A DNA stretch of 64,000 nucleotides from Rhodanobacter sp. Lineage in GTDB: Bacteria > Pseudomonadota > Gammaproteobacteria > Xanthomonadales > Rhodanobacteraceae. The number at the start of each line of letters is the position of its first letter. Position 1 is the stretch's first letter. Below are positions 26,122 to 34,123 of this stretch, piece by piece. The notes beneath the pieces are model-generated. The model did not search any database. It saw only the letters and a program-made list of their open reading frames with translations, and was not told the DNA's origin. The DNA lies in the NCBI GenBank assembly GCA_040371205.1, contig AP031382.1, positions 1,237,562 through 1,301,561 of the forward strand, written 5' to 3'. A program made the translations under genes and the position numbers.

Positions 26122-26865
26122 ATGACACGACTGCGTTGGCTGCTGCCCTGCCTGTTGCTGGTCGGCACGGCGCATGCGCAGACGAGCGAACAGCCGGCGG
26201 CGCAGGTGAAGCTGGACAAGGCCAAGCTTTCCTATGCGATCGGCTACCAGATCGGCAGCCAGTTCGCGGACGGCCGCAGCCAGCTCGGCGTGCCCGACAT
26301 CGATATCGCCACCCTGCAGCGGGCGATCCAGGACGCCTACGACAAGCGCCAGCCGTCGGTGTCGATGCAGGCGATGCACCAGCAATTGCGCGCCTTCAAC
26401 CAGCAGCTGCGCACCGACGCGCAGGCCGAGTTCGAGCAGGTCGCCGCCGACAACGCGCGCAAGAGCGCGGCCTTCATGGCGCGCAACGCCAAGCTGCCCG
26501 GCGTGGTGACCCTGCCCTCCGGCATCCAGTATTCGGTGATGAAAAAGGGCGACGGCAAGGCCAGCCCCACGGTCACCAGCACGGTGGTGGTGAACTATCG
26601 CGGCATGCTGGTGGACGGCACCGAGTTCGACAGCACCTGGGCGCACGGGGCGCCGGTGAGCTTCACGGTGGACCACGTGATACCCGGCTGGCGCGACGTG
26701 ATCCCGCGCATGCATGTGGGCGACCGCTGGAAGGTGGTGATCCCGCCGCAACTGGCCTACGGCAAGGAAGGCGCATTGCCGCGCATCGGTCCGAACGAGG
26801 CGCTGGTGTTCGAGATCGAGCTGCTGGCGATCAAGCCGGACGCCGCGGAGCAGGGCCAGCCCTGA
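26122..26865 (+). CDS. FKBP-type peptidyl-prolyl isomerase (FkpA/Mip-like)
   Basis: This is a periplasmic folding catalyst for X-Pro bonds. The 247-residue protein has a signal peptide (to AHAQ) and a helical dimerisation region starting LSYAIGYQIGSQF. The FKBP domain is at about 140-236 (YRGMLVDGTEFDSTW, VIPGWRDVIPRMHVGDRW, IPPQLAYG, LVFEIELL). The ATG at 26122 has GGAG 6 bases upstream; ATG at 26110 lacks this spacing. Confidence 0.92.
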   Translation: MTRLRWLLPCLLLVGTAHAQTSEQPAAQVKLDKAKLSYAIGYQIGSQFADGRSQLGVPDIDIATLQRAIQDAYDKRQPSVSMQAMHQQLRAFNQQLRTDAQAEFEQVAADNARKSAAFMARNAKLPGVVTLPSGIQYSVMKKGDGKASPTVTSTVVVNYRGMLVDGTEFDSTWAHGAPVSFTVDHVIPGWRDVIPRMHVGDRWKVVIPPQLAYGKEGALPRIGPNEALVFEIELLAIKPDAAEQGQP

Positions 26866-26883
26866 GAGCCCCTGCCGGTCCGC

Positions 26884-26892
26884 TGCTAAAAT
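26884..26892 (+). promoter_or_regulatory. Extended -10 promoter of the DUF1289-Nudix operon (near-leaderless)
   Basis: TGC plus TAAAAT ends 8 bases before the ATG at 26901, so the mRNA should start at, or one or two bases before, the start codon. Confidence 0.55.
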
Positions 26893-26900
26893 GGCGGCCC

Positions 26901-27092
26901 ATGTCGAATCCACCCCTCTCCGCGCCGCCGGCTCCGGCCACGCCGTGCATCGGCGTCTGCAAACTGGACATGCAGGGCTATTGCGTCGGCTGCCGCCGCA
27001 CCATCGACGAAATCGGCCGCTGGCGCGGCATGAGCGACGACGAACGCTTGCGCGTGATGCGCGACGTGTTGCCCACACGGTTACGCCCATGA
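26901..27092 (+). CDS. DUF1289 family Cys-rich small protein
   Basis: The 63-residue protein has the family Cys pattern PCIGVC (Cys16, Cys20) and YCVGCRRTIDEIGRW (Cys28, Cys31), suggesting bound zinc or an iron-sulphur cluster. The function of DUF1289 is unknown. The stop (27090-27092) overlaps the Nudix start (ATG 27089), so it heads a coupled operon with the Nudix hydrolase and a sulfurtransferase. Confidence 0.88.
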   Translation: MSNPPLSAPPAPATPCIGVCKLDMQGYCVGCRRTIDEIGRWRGMSDDERLRVMRDVLPTRLRP

Positions 27093-27682
27093 CCGACGAA
27101 CTGCTGCTGGCGCTGCTGCCGCTCGCAGAGCCGCCCAGTGCGCCGGGTTGGAACCACGCCGACATGAGCGAGCTGCTCGGCACCGCGCAACGGCGGCAGG
27201 CGGCGGTGCTGCTGGCCCTGCGCGAAGGCGGCGAGCCGCGGCTGGTGCTCACCGTGCGCACGGACGATTTGCCGTCGCATGCGGGGCAGGTGGCGCTGCC
27301 CGGCGGGCGCATGGAACCCGGCGACGCCGACGCGCTGGCTACGGCGCTGCGCGAGAGCGAGGAGGAAATTGGCCTCGATCCGTCGCTGGTGACGCCGCTG
27401 GGCTACCTCGACAACTTCGAGACGATCAGCGGCTACCGCATCACGCCGGTGGTGGCGCGCATCGACGAACATGCCGTGTTGAAGGCCGCGCCCGGCGAAG
27501 TGGCCGAAGTGTTCGAGGTGCCGCTGGCCTTCTTTCTCGATCCGGCCAACCTGCGCCGCTATACGATGGAATTCCGCGGCCATCGGCGCGAGATGGTGGA
27601 ATTCGTGCACGGCGGCCATCGCATCTGGGGCGCCACCGCGGCGATCCTGCTCAATCTGTTGAAAAGGATGGGACGCGCATGA
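27089..27682 (+). CDS. Nudix hydrolase, CoA pyrophosphatase type (NudL-like)
   Basis: It probably cleaves CoA or acyl-CoA to 3',5'-ADP and phosphopantetheine. The 197-residue protein has a complete Nudix box at residues 72-96, beginning GGRMEPGDAD and ending RESEEEIGL. The upstream SHAGQVALPGGR block is typical of the CoA-pyrophosphatase subgroup. It overlaps both neighbours by ATGA, so the three proteins are made together. Confidence 0.9.
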   Translation: MTDELLLALLPLAEPPSAPGWNHADMSELLGTAQRRQAAVLLALREGGEPRLVLTVRTDDLPSHAGQVALPGGRMEPGDADALATALRESEEEIGLDPSLVTPLGYLDNFETISGYRITPVVARIDEHAVLKAAPGEVAEVFEVPLAFFLDPANLRRYTMEFRGHRREMVEFVHGGHRIWGATAAILLNLLKRMGRA

Positions 27683-28524
27683 AGACCACGCTGGTTTCCG
27701 CCGCCGAACTCGCCGCGCTGCCGCCGGGCGAGGTGCTGGTCGTCGACTGCCGCAAGGATCTCGCCGATCCGGCCAAGGGTCGGCGCGACTACGCGGCCGG
27801 CCACATCCCCGGCGCGGTCTACGCCGAGCTGGATGCCGATCTTTCCGATCTCTCGCTGCAGGCGCAAGGATTCGGCCGCCACCCGTTGCCGTCGGCGCCG
27901 GCCTTCTCGGCCGTGCTTGGCCGCTGGGGCTGGCGGCCGGGCTTGCAGGTGGTGGCCTACGACGCCGCCAACGGTGCGCTGGCCGCCGCGCGGCTGTGGT
28001 GGCTGCTGCGCTTCGCGGGCGAACGCGCCGTGGCCGTGCTCGATGGCGGCCTGGCTGCATGGCAGGCCGCCGGTTTGCCGATGGAAGCCGCAATCCCGCA
28101 ACGCGCAGCCACGACGGTGGCGGTGCATTTCGATCCCGCCCTGGCGGTGCTCGACCACGCCACCTTGCATGCCGCGCCCGCGCCGCTGCTGATCGACGCC
28201 CGCGCGGCGCCGCGCTATCGCGGCGACGTCGAGCCGCTCGATCCTGTGGCCGGCCACGTGCCCGGCGCGCTCAACCGACCGTTCGCCGACAACCTCGCCG
28301 CCGACGGCCGCTTCAAGAGCGCGGCGGAACTGCAGCGCGAATTCCGCGCCGTGCTCGGCGCGCGCGCGCCTGCCGAGGTGGTGCACATGTGCGGTTCCGG
28401 CGTCACCGCCTGCCACAACCTGCTGGCGATGGAACACGCCGGTCTCGCCGGTTCGCGTCTGTATGCGCCGTCGTGGAGCGGCTGGGTGAGCGACCGTTCG
28501 CGGGCGGTGGCGACGGGAGGGTAA
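27679..28524 (+). CDS. Two-domain sulfurtransferase (rhodanese / 3-mercaptopyruvate type)
   Basis: The 281-residue protein has two rhodanese domains. The N-terminal one lacks the catalytic Cys (YDAANGAL at 94-101), as usual. The C-terminal one has the active loop MCGSGVTAC with Cys238; CGSGVT favours mercaptopyruvate sulfurtransferase (SseA-like) over thiosulfate. It moves sulfur to cyanide or thiol acceptors. It shares ATGA with the Nudix gene. Confidence 0.9.
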   Translation: MKTTLVSAAELAALPPGEVLVVDCRKDLADPAKGRRDYAAGHIPGAVYAELDADLSDLSLQAQGFGRHPLPSAPAFSAVLGRWGWRPGLQVVAYDAANGALAAARLWWLLRFAGERAVAVLDGGLAAWQAAGLPMEAAIPQRAATTVAVHFDPALAVLDHATLHAAPAPLLIDARAAPRYRGDVEPLDPVAGHVPGALNRPFADNLAADGRFKSAAELQREFRAVLGARAPAEVVHMCGSGVTACHNLLAMEHAGLAGSRLYAPSWSGWVSDRSRAVATGG

Positions 28525-28597
28525 GGCGTGGCGTATCGATGAACCGCTTGGGCTTCGACTGCGATCACAGGCTGCGCCCGAGTCGAGCGTTTGGCAG

Positions 28598-29830
28598 TCA
28601 AGGCACCCGCTTCAAGGCCAGCACCGCATTCAATCCGCCGAACGCAAACGAATTGCTGAGCACCGCCCGCACCGGCATCTCGCGCGCGGTGTTCGGCACG
28701 TAATCGAGGTCGCAGGCGGGGTCGGGCTGGTCGAGGTTCGCGGTGGGCGGCACCACGTTCTCGCGCAGCGCGCCGATCGCGGCCACCAGCTCCAGCGCGC
28801 CGGAGGCGCCCAGCGCGTGGCCGTGCATGGACTTGGTCGACGACACCGCCAGCCTGTCGGCATGCGTGCCGAAGGCGAGCCGGATGGCGCGCGTCTCGGT
28901 GCTGTCGTTGGCCTGGGTGCCGGTGCCGTGGGCGTTGATGTAGTCCACGTCCTCGGGGTTGAGTTCGGCCTCGGCGAGCGCCTGGCGCATCGCCGAGGCG
29001 GCGCCGTCGGCGTTGGGCATCACGATGTCGCTGGCGTCGGCACTCATGCCGGTGCCGGCGAGTTCGGCAAGGATGGTGGCGCCGCGCGCCCGCGCGTGTT
29101 CCAGCGATTCCAGCACGAAGATGCCGGCGCCTTCGCCCAGCACCAGGCCGCGGCGGTTCGCGCTGAACGGGCGGCAGGTGTCGTCGGACAGCACGCGCAT
29201 GGCCTCCCACGCACGGAGCGCGCCGTAGCTGAGGCAGGCCTCGCTGCCGCCGGTGACGGCCGCATCGACCAGGCCGAAGCGGATCATCTGCGCGGCCTGG
29301 ATGACCGCGTGGTTGGCCGAAGCGCAGGCGCTGGCCACCGCGTAGGTGGGGCCATGCAGGCCGTAGGCGATGCTGATCTGGCTGGCCGAGGCGTTGGTCA
29401 TCAGCCGCACGATGGTGAGCGGGTGAGTGCGGGTGGCTTTTTCGGCGTAGAGCCGTCGGCTCTGTTCGTCCTGGGTGGTCTCGCCGCCCACGCCGGTGCC
29501 CACCACCACCGCAGTGCGCCGGCCCAGGCCGTTGCGGGCGAAATCCAGGCCCGAATGCGCGATCGCCTCGCGTGCCGCGTGCAGCGCGAATTCCGAGGTG
29601 CGGTCGAGCAGGGGCAGGGTGCGCTCGTCGATGCCGGTGGCCGGATCGAAGCTCTCCGGTACCTGCGCGGCGATCTTCACGCGCAGCACCTCGCTGTCCT
29701 TGTGGCGCAGCGGGCCGATGGCGCAGCGCCCTTCGCGCAGGCCGTGCCACAGCGTGCGCGCGCCCACCCCCAGCGGGCTGACCGCGCCCATGCCGGTGAC
29801 GACGACGCGGCGCGTTTCGATCGTGGGCAT
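28598..29830 (-). CDS. Beta-ketoacyl-ACP synthase (FabB/FabF-like)
   Basis: This condensing enzyme extends an acyl chain on ACP. The 410-residue protein has the Cys-His-His triad: Cys169 in VASACASAN, His301 in NAHGTGTQAND and His338 in KSMHGHALGASG, with Lys333. It therefore looks active. It is coupled to a dedicated ACP gene by a TAATG overlap (29828-29832) and lies outside any fab operon, which suggests a special acyl product rather than bulk fatty acid synthesis (inference). Confidence 0.9.
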   Translation of the reverse strand: MPTIETRRVVVTGMGAVSPLGVGARTLWHGLREGRCAIGPLRHKDSEVLRVKIAAQVPESFDPATGIDERTLPLLDRTSEFALHAAREAIAHSGLDFARNGLGRRTAVVVGTGVGGETTQDEQSRRLYAEKATRTHPLTIVRLMTNASASQISIAYGLHGPTYAVASACASANHAVIQAAQMIRFGLVDAAVTGGSEACLSYGALRAWEAMRVLSDDTCRPFSANRRGLVLGEGAGIFVLESLEHARARGATILAELAGTGMSADASDIVMPNADGAASAMRQALAEAELNPEDVDYINAHGTGTQANDSTETRAIRLAFGTHADRLAVSSTKSMHGHALGASGALELVAAIGALRENVVPPTANLDQPDPACDLDYVPNTAREMPVRAVLSNSFAFGGLNAVLALKRVP

Positions 29831-30087
29831 TACGAGGCGGCCTTCTCGTCCAGCGCGTTCTGCACGGCGTCGACCAGGCTCTGCGCGGTGTCGTTGTCGA
29901 AGTTGGCGCCTTGCTGCTCGGGGAAGTGGATGTTGAAGTGTTCCTCGATGTCGAAGATCAGTTCGATGGCCTCCAGCGACGCGATGCCGAGATCCTTCAG
30001 CGTGGACTCGGGTTTGACGCTTGCCACGTCGACCTTGGCCTGCTTGGCGATGATCTCGAACACTTGCTGCTGGGTCGTTCCGGGCAT
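29830..30087 (-). CDS. Acyl carrier protein, non-canonical
   Basis: The 85-residue protein has the ACP helix-loop with attachment Ser37 in LGIASLEAIELIFDIEEHF. The usual Asp before the Ser is Ala here (ASL instead of DSL), a feature of dedicated ACPs rather than AcpP, so a phosphopantetheinyl transferase should still modify it but with altered partner recognition (inference). GAGGA precedes the ATG by 7 bases. The stop overlaps the ketoacyl synthase start. Confidence 0.88.
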   Translation of the reverse strand: MPGTTQQQVFEIIAKQAKVDVASVKPESTLKDLGIASLEAIELIFDIEEHFNIHFPEQQGANFDNDTAQSLVDAVQNALDEKAAS

Positions 30088-30179
30088 GACGGAGTCCTCG
30101 GTGGCGGGCGACAATGGAAGCCCGGCGCAAGGTGCATCGCGCAGGCTAGCGCATACAGTCTAGGCAAACTCGCTTACTC

Positions 30180-31250
30180 ATGCCTTTCATTTCGCAACTC
30201 GAACCGGATGCGCTGCTCGCGGCCTTCATGGCGCAGCCGCCGATCGGCTTCACGGCCGGGCATTCGCCGCAAGGCATGCCCGGCTTCGTGGCGCCGTTCG
30301 ACCTGCTGACCACGGCCGACGACGCGCTGCGCACGCGCGTGGCGGCGCTGCCGCTGTACCGGCGCTGGAGCCGCCTGCTGCGCTGGCGCACGCGCTTCGC
30401 CGGCAGCACGGTAACCGAGTACGCGCCCTTGCCGACGGAGGTGCCGCCGGCCGAACTGGCGAAAAGCCTGAAGCAGGCCTGGGGGCGCGAGTGCAAGCTG
30501 CTCATCGTGAAGGACATCGCGCAGGATTCGCCGCTGCTCAGCGACACTGAAAATGCCCACGCGCGCGCCTTCGCCGAAGCCTGCGCGGCCGAGGGTTTCG
30601 TGCTGCTGGAGGGGCAGGCGCTGGCCTGGGTGCCGGTCGACTTCGCCTCGGACGACGAGTACCTGGCCGGGCTCAGCTACAGTCGCCGGAAGAACATCCG
30701 CCGCAAGCTGCGTTCGCGCGCCGCCCTCGACATCGAAGTCGTGCGCACCGGCGACGCGCGCTTCCGCGACGAGGCCACGTTGGCCGCGTACTACGCGCTG
30801 TTCGACAACGTGTACGCGCAGAGCGAGATCCACTTCGACCGCCTGAGCCTCGACTACTTCCGCCTGCTGCTGCAGGACGCGGGCAGCGGCGGCGTGGTGT
30901 TCGTCTATCGCCACGCAGGCGAGATCGTCGGTTGGAACCTCTGCTACGAACACGGCGGCAAGCTGATCGACAAGTACGTCGGCTTCGCCTATCCCGAAGC
31001 GCGCGAGCACAACCTGTACTTCGTGAGCTGGATGCACAATCTCGGCTACGCGCGCGAACGCGGCCTGACGCATTACGTGGCCGGCTGGACCGACCCGGAG
31101 GTGAAATCCTTCCTCGGCGCCAGCATGACCTTCACCCGCCACGCGGTGTACGCGCGCAACCCGCTGCTGCGCGCACTGCTGCGCAAGCTGGGCGGGCATT
31201 TCGAGAGCGACCGCCAATGGCAGGAAGCCGCGGAGCAAGACAATGAGTGA
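30180..31250 (+). CDS. GNAT/FemAB-like N-acyltransferase
   Basis: The 356-residue protein has an N-terminal region of about 160 residues without a known motif, then YSRRKNIRRKLRSR, ALFDNVYAQSEIHFDRLSLD and VFVYRHAGEIVGWNLCYEHG. The end is rich in Tyr (NLYFVSWMHNLGYARERGL). This matches the Acetyltransf_6 (BioF2/FemAB) branch of GNAT folds, which move acyl or aminoacyl groups onto amines. The substrate is unknown. It is divergent from the ACP gene and overlaps the arginase-like gene by 8 bases. Confidence 0.75.
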   Translation: MPFISQLEPDALLAAFMAQPPIGFTAGHSPQGMPGFVAPFDLLTTADDALRTRVAALPLYRRWSRLLRWRTRFAGSTVTEYAPLPTEVPPAELAKSLKQAWGRECKLLIVKDIAQDSPLLSDTENAHARAFAEACAAEGFVLLEGQALAWVPVDFASDDEYLAGLSYSRRKNIRRKLRSRAALDIEVVRTGDARFRDEATLAAYYALFDNVYAQSEIHFDRLSLDYFRLLLQDAGSGGVVFVYRHAGEIVGWNLCYEHGGKLIDKYVGFAYPEAREHNLYFVSWMHNLGYARERGLTHYVAGWTDPEVKSFLGASMTFTRHAVYARNPLLRALLRKLGGHFESDRQWQEAAEQDNE

Positions 31251-32124
31251 CCTCGCGCAACGCCCGGTGGTGCTGGACATCGACGGCTCGGTGGGGCCGT
31301 TGCCCGGCGGTCTCGTGCTGCCGCTGGCCGAATGGCAGGAGGCGATCCGTTTCGGCTGCGCGCTCGCCACCATGCGCCGTTTCCGCCGGTTGCTGGACGA
31401 ACGGCTGCCGGAACGTCACGGCACGGTGTTCACCGGCTCGGGCGATTTCCATCATCTGAGCTGGCCGCTGGTCGCCCGGCTCAAGCCCGCGACGTCGATC
31501 CAGGTGGTGGTGCTGGACAACCACCCCGACAACATGCGTTTTCCGTTCGGCGTGCACTGCGGTTCGTGGGTGCGCCGCGTGGCGGCGCTGCCCTTCGTCG
31601 ACCACGTGCACGTGCTGGGCATCACCTCGCACGACATCGGCGCGGGCCACGCGTGGGAGAACTACCTCGCGCCGCTGCTGCGCGGCCGGCTCACCTACTG
31701 GAGCATGGGCGTGGACACCGGCTGGTCGCGCCGGCTCGGCATCGCGCGCGCGTTCCGCGGTTTCGACACGCCGGATGCGCTGGTCGACGGCTTCGTCGAA
31801 CACCAGCGCACGCAAACCCTGCCGACCTACCTCACCATCGACAAGGACGCGTTCGCGCCCGAGGTGGCGCGCACCAACTGGGACCAGGGCCGCCTGCAGC
31901 TCGACCATGCGTTGGCCCTGATCGCCAGCCTGCGCAAAGGGCTGGCCGGCAGCGACATCAACGGCGAGGTCTCGCACTACCGCTACCGCACCTGGTGGAA
32001 GCGCAAGCTTTCCGCGATGGACGAGCAGCCCGAGATCGATACCGCGCAGCTTGCCGGCTGGCAGGCGCAGCAGCATGCCTTGAACCTGAAGTTGCTCGCG
32101 GCCATCGCCGAGCGCGGCGGCTGA
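31243..32124 (+). CDS. Arginase/ureohydrolase-like metalloprotein
   Basis: The 293-residue protein is not a close arginase, but keeps the metal-site pattern of the ureohydrolase fold: GSGDFHH (residues 65-71, like GGDHS), LDNHPDNM with Asp92, His94 and Asp96 (like DAHxD), and TIDKDAF with Asp200 and Asp202 (like SxDxD). A two-metal amidino or amide hydrolase is therefore plausible. The substrate is unknown, and it is not part of an arginine pathway here. It starts inside the acyltransferase gene (ATGAGTGA overlap), and its stop lies 1 base from the convergent DegT gene. Confidence 0.65.
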   Translation: MSDLAQRPVVLDIDGSVGPLPGGLVLPLAEWQEAIRFGCALATMRRFRRLLDERLPERHGTVFTGSGDFHHLSWPLVARLKPATSIQVVVLDNHPDNMRFPFGVHCGSWVRRVAALPFVDHVHVLGITSHDIGAGHAWENYLAPLLRGRLTYWSMGVDTGWSRRLGIARAFRGFDTPDALVDGFVEHQRTQTLPTYLTIDKDAFAPEVARTNWDQGRLQLDHALALIASLRKGLAGSDINGEVSHYRYRTWWKRKLSAMDEQPEIDTAQLAGWQAQQHALNLKLLAAIAERGG

Positions 32125-32125
32125 T

Positions 32126-33334
32126 TCAGGCGAGCGCTTCCAGCACGCCGCAGATCGCCGCCATGTCCGCCTCGGTCAGCCACTCGCTGTTGCCGATGGT
32201 GAGGCTGCGTGCGGCGAAGTCGCGGGCGTTCGGCACGTCGCTCGCAGGCACGATGTCGCGCAGGTAGCCGTAGTCGGGCAGGGCATGGATGAACAGGCGG
32301 CTTACGCCGAGGCCGGACTGCCAGAGTTGTTCCAGCGCGGCGTCGCGACGGCGCCGGTCGGGCAGCAGCAGCATGAAGAACGGCCATGTACCGTGCGCGC
32401 CGGCCGGATCGTCCAGCACGTCGACATCGGGGATGGCACGCAGGCGCGGCAACCAGCGTTGCGCACGTGCGGCGCATTGTTCGATGAAGCCGGGCAGGCG
32501 CGTGGCCGCATGCGCGCCGACCATCTGTCGCCAGCGCCCCACCGCATGCAGCGGCAACGGCAGCGAGAAATCGTCGCCCACCGCGGCCACCGGGTCGTCA
32601 CGTCGCAACGCGCGGCGCAGCGGATTGCCATAGGCGAGGCGCAGGCCGCGCGGGCGATACAACGCGCTGTAGCCCAGCAGTTCCACGCTGCGGCGCAGTT
32701 CCCAGCCGAGCTGGAAGGGCGCGATGCGTGCGGCGGTGCGTGCCAGCCGTTCGCGCAGTTCGGGATCGCGCGCGGCGAGCAGACCGCCTTCGTAGATCGA
32801 CAAGCCTTTGCCGGCGGCGAGGCTGAAGAAGCCGAGGTCGCCGGCCAGGCCCACGCTGCCTTCGCCGCGCCGAGCGCCGAGCGCCTGCGCGGCATCCTCG
32901 ATCACGTAGGCGCCCACGTTGTTGGCTACGGCCAGCGCGTCGTCCACGTCGGCCACGCGGCCGGCGAGATGGGTGGGCAGGATCGCCAGGGTGCGCTCGT
33001 CGCAGGCCGTGCGCAGCGCCTGCGGATCCATGTCGTAGTGGCCGCGGCGCAGGTCGCACAGCACCGGCTCCAATCCGGCCTGGTGTACGGCCAGCGGCAC
33101 CAGCGGACAGGTGTAGGCCGGCATCACCACGCGGCGGCCCGCGGGCTTGAGTTCGCGCAGCGCGGCCAACGCGATCAGCAGCGCGGCGGTGCCGGAGCAG
33201 GTGAGTTCGAGTGGCGGTGTTCCGAGTTGCGCGGCGACGTCGGCGGCCAGCGCGGCGCGGCCAGGACGCAGGTCGGCCAGCCTCGGCGGCAGGCCGGCGG
33301 TGGGCGGCAGTTCGTGGTGGCGACGGGGCAGCAT
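32126..33334 (-). CDS. DegT/DnrJ/EryC1/StrS family aminotransferase
   Basis: This PLP enzyme probably aminates a keto-sugar or similar substrate. The 402-residue protein has Asp147 in VIEDAAQALGAR (binds the pyridine N) and the PLP Lys176 in FSLAAGKGLSIYEGG, both in the family context. It is the last gene of an operon with two half-size EamA transporters and a hydrolase. The substrate is not known; no sugar nucleotide genes are adjacent. The start at 33334 lacks a clear ribosome site and is tentative. Confidence 0.83.
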   Translation of the reverse strand: MLPRRHHELPPTAGLPPRLADLRPGRAALAADVAAQLGTPPLELTCSGTAALLIALAALRELKPAGRRVVMPAYTCPLVPLAVHQAGLEPVLCDLRRGHYDMDPQALRTACDERTLAILPTHLAGRVADVDDALAVANNVGAYVIEDAAQALGARRGEGSVGLAGDLGFFSLAAGKGLSIYEGGLLAARDPELRERLARTAARIAPFQLGWELRRSVELLGYSALYRPRGLRLAYGNPLRRALRRDDPVAAVGDDFSLPLPLHAVGRWRQMVGAHAATRLPGFIEQCAARAQRWLPRLRAIPDVDVLDDPAGAHGTWPFFMLLLPDRRRRDAALEQLWQSGLGVSRLFIHALPDYGYLRDIVPASDVPNARDFAARSLTIGNSEWLTEADMAAICGVLEALA

Positions 33335-33348
33335 GCGCGCGCCGTGGG

Positions 33349-33750
33349 TCAGGCGCCGCCTGCTTCCGGCACCTGCTCGCGGCTCTCGGCGAAGCCGAGG
33401 CAGACGATGCCGGCGAGGATGGCGAGGGCGCCCAGCACGCGCGGCAGGGTGAGCTGCTCGTGGAACAGCCACAGCGACAGCAGCATCACCGACACCACCT
33501 CCAGGTGCGAGGCGGCGAAGGCCGGGCCGATCGGCGCGTGCTTGAGCAAGGTCATCCAGGTGAAGAAGGCGCCGACGTAGCCGATCACGGCGCCGTAGAT
33601 CCACGGCTTGCCGAACAGGCGCAGCAGCCAGGCGGTATCGGCCTGCACCGGCAGTGCGTGCATGCCGGCGTACTTGAAGCTGATCGCACCGACCGAATCG
33701 AACATCACCAGGATCAGGAAACCGATCAGGTAGAACCAGCCGCGCTTCAT
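33349..33750 (-). CDS. Half-size EamA/SMR-like transporter, second of a pair
   Basis: The 133-residue protein has four membrane segments (about 4-26, 45-65, 74-95 and 100-120) of the drug/metabolite transporter fold, the size of SMR or ArnE/ArnF subunits. It overlaps the preceding transporter gene by ATGA (33747-33750), so the two probably assemble as a heterodimer. The partner genes (DegT aminotransferase, hydrolase) recall lipid-linked amino sugar flipping, but that is inference. Confidence 0.8.
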   Translation of the reverse strand: MKRGWFYLIGFLILVMFDSVGAISFKYAGMHALPVQADTAWLLRLFGKPWIYGAVIGYVGAFFTWMTLLKHAPIGPAFAASHLEVVSVMLLSLWLFHEQLTLPRVLGALAILAGIVCLGFAESREQVPEAGGA

Positions 33751-34121
33751 CCGCCCGCTCCCACGATCACCACGCCCAGCGTCACCAGCAGGATGCCGGC
33801 CACGCGCAGGCGCGTCAGCTTCTCGCCGAACAGGAAGCGCCCGGCCACCATGATCGCCACGATGTTGATCGAGCCGAGCAGGATCGCCTCGGACAGCGGC
33901 AGCAGCGAGAGGAAGGCGATCCAGATCAGGAACTCGACCACGTAGCTGGCGATGCCCAGCCAGATCCACGGCCGCCGCGCCATGTACAGCCAGCGCGCCA
34001 GTCCGTCGCCGGCATTGGGATCGCCGGCAGCGGCCTTGAAGGCGAGCTGCCCGCCGGTGTCGAGCACCACGTTGAGCACCCAGAGCAGGGCGACGAGCGG
34101 CGTGATGGAACCTGTCGGCAC
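33747..34121 (-). CDS. Half-size EamA/SMR-like transporter, first of a pair
   Basis: The protein has 124 residues from the GTG at 34121, or 130 from the GTG at 34139. It has four hydrophobic segments and an LDTGGQLAFKAAA stretch typical of the first EamA helix. The GTG at 34121 lies 2 bases after the hydrolase stop (34124-34126) and was chosen for coupling; neither start has a good ribosome site. It forms an overlapping pair with the next transporter. Confidence 0.75.
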   Translation of the reverse strand: MPTGSITPLVALLWVLNVVLDTGGQLAFKAAAGDPNAGDGLARWLYMARRPWIWLGIASYVVEFLIWIAFLSLLPLSEAILLGSINIVAIMVAGRFLFGEKLTRLRVAGILLVTLGVVIVGAGG

Positions 34122-34123
34122 GG

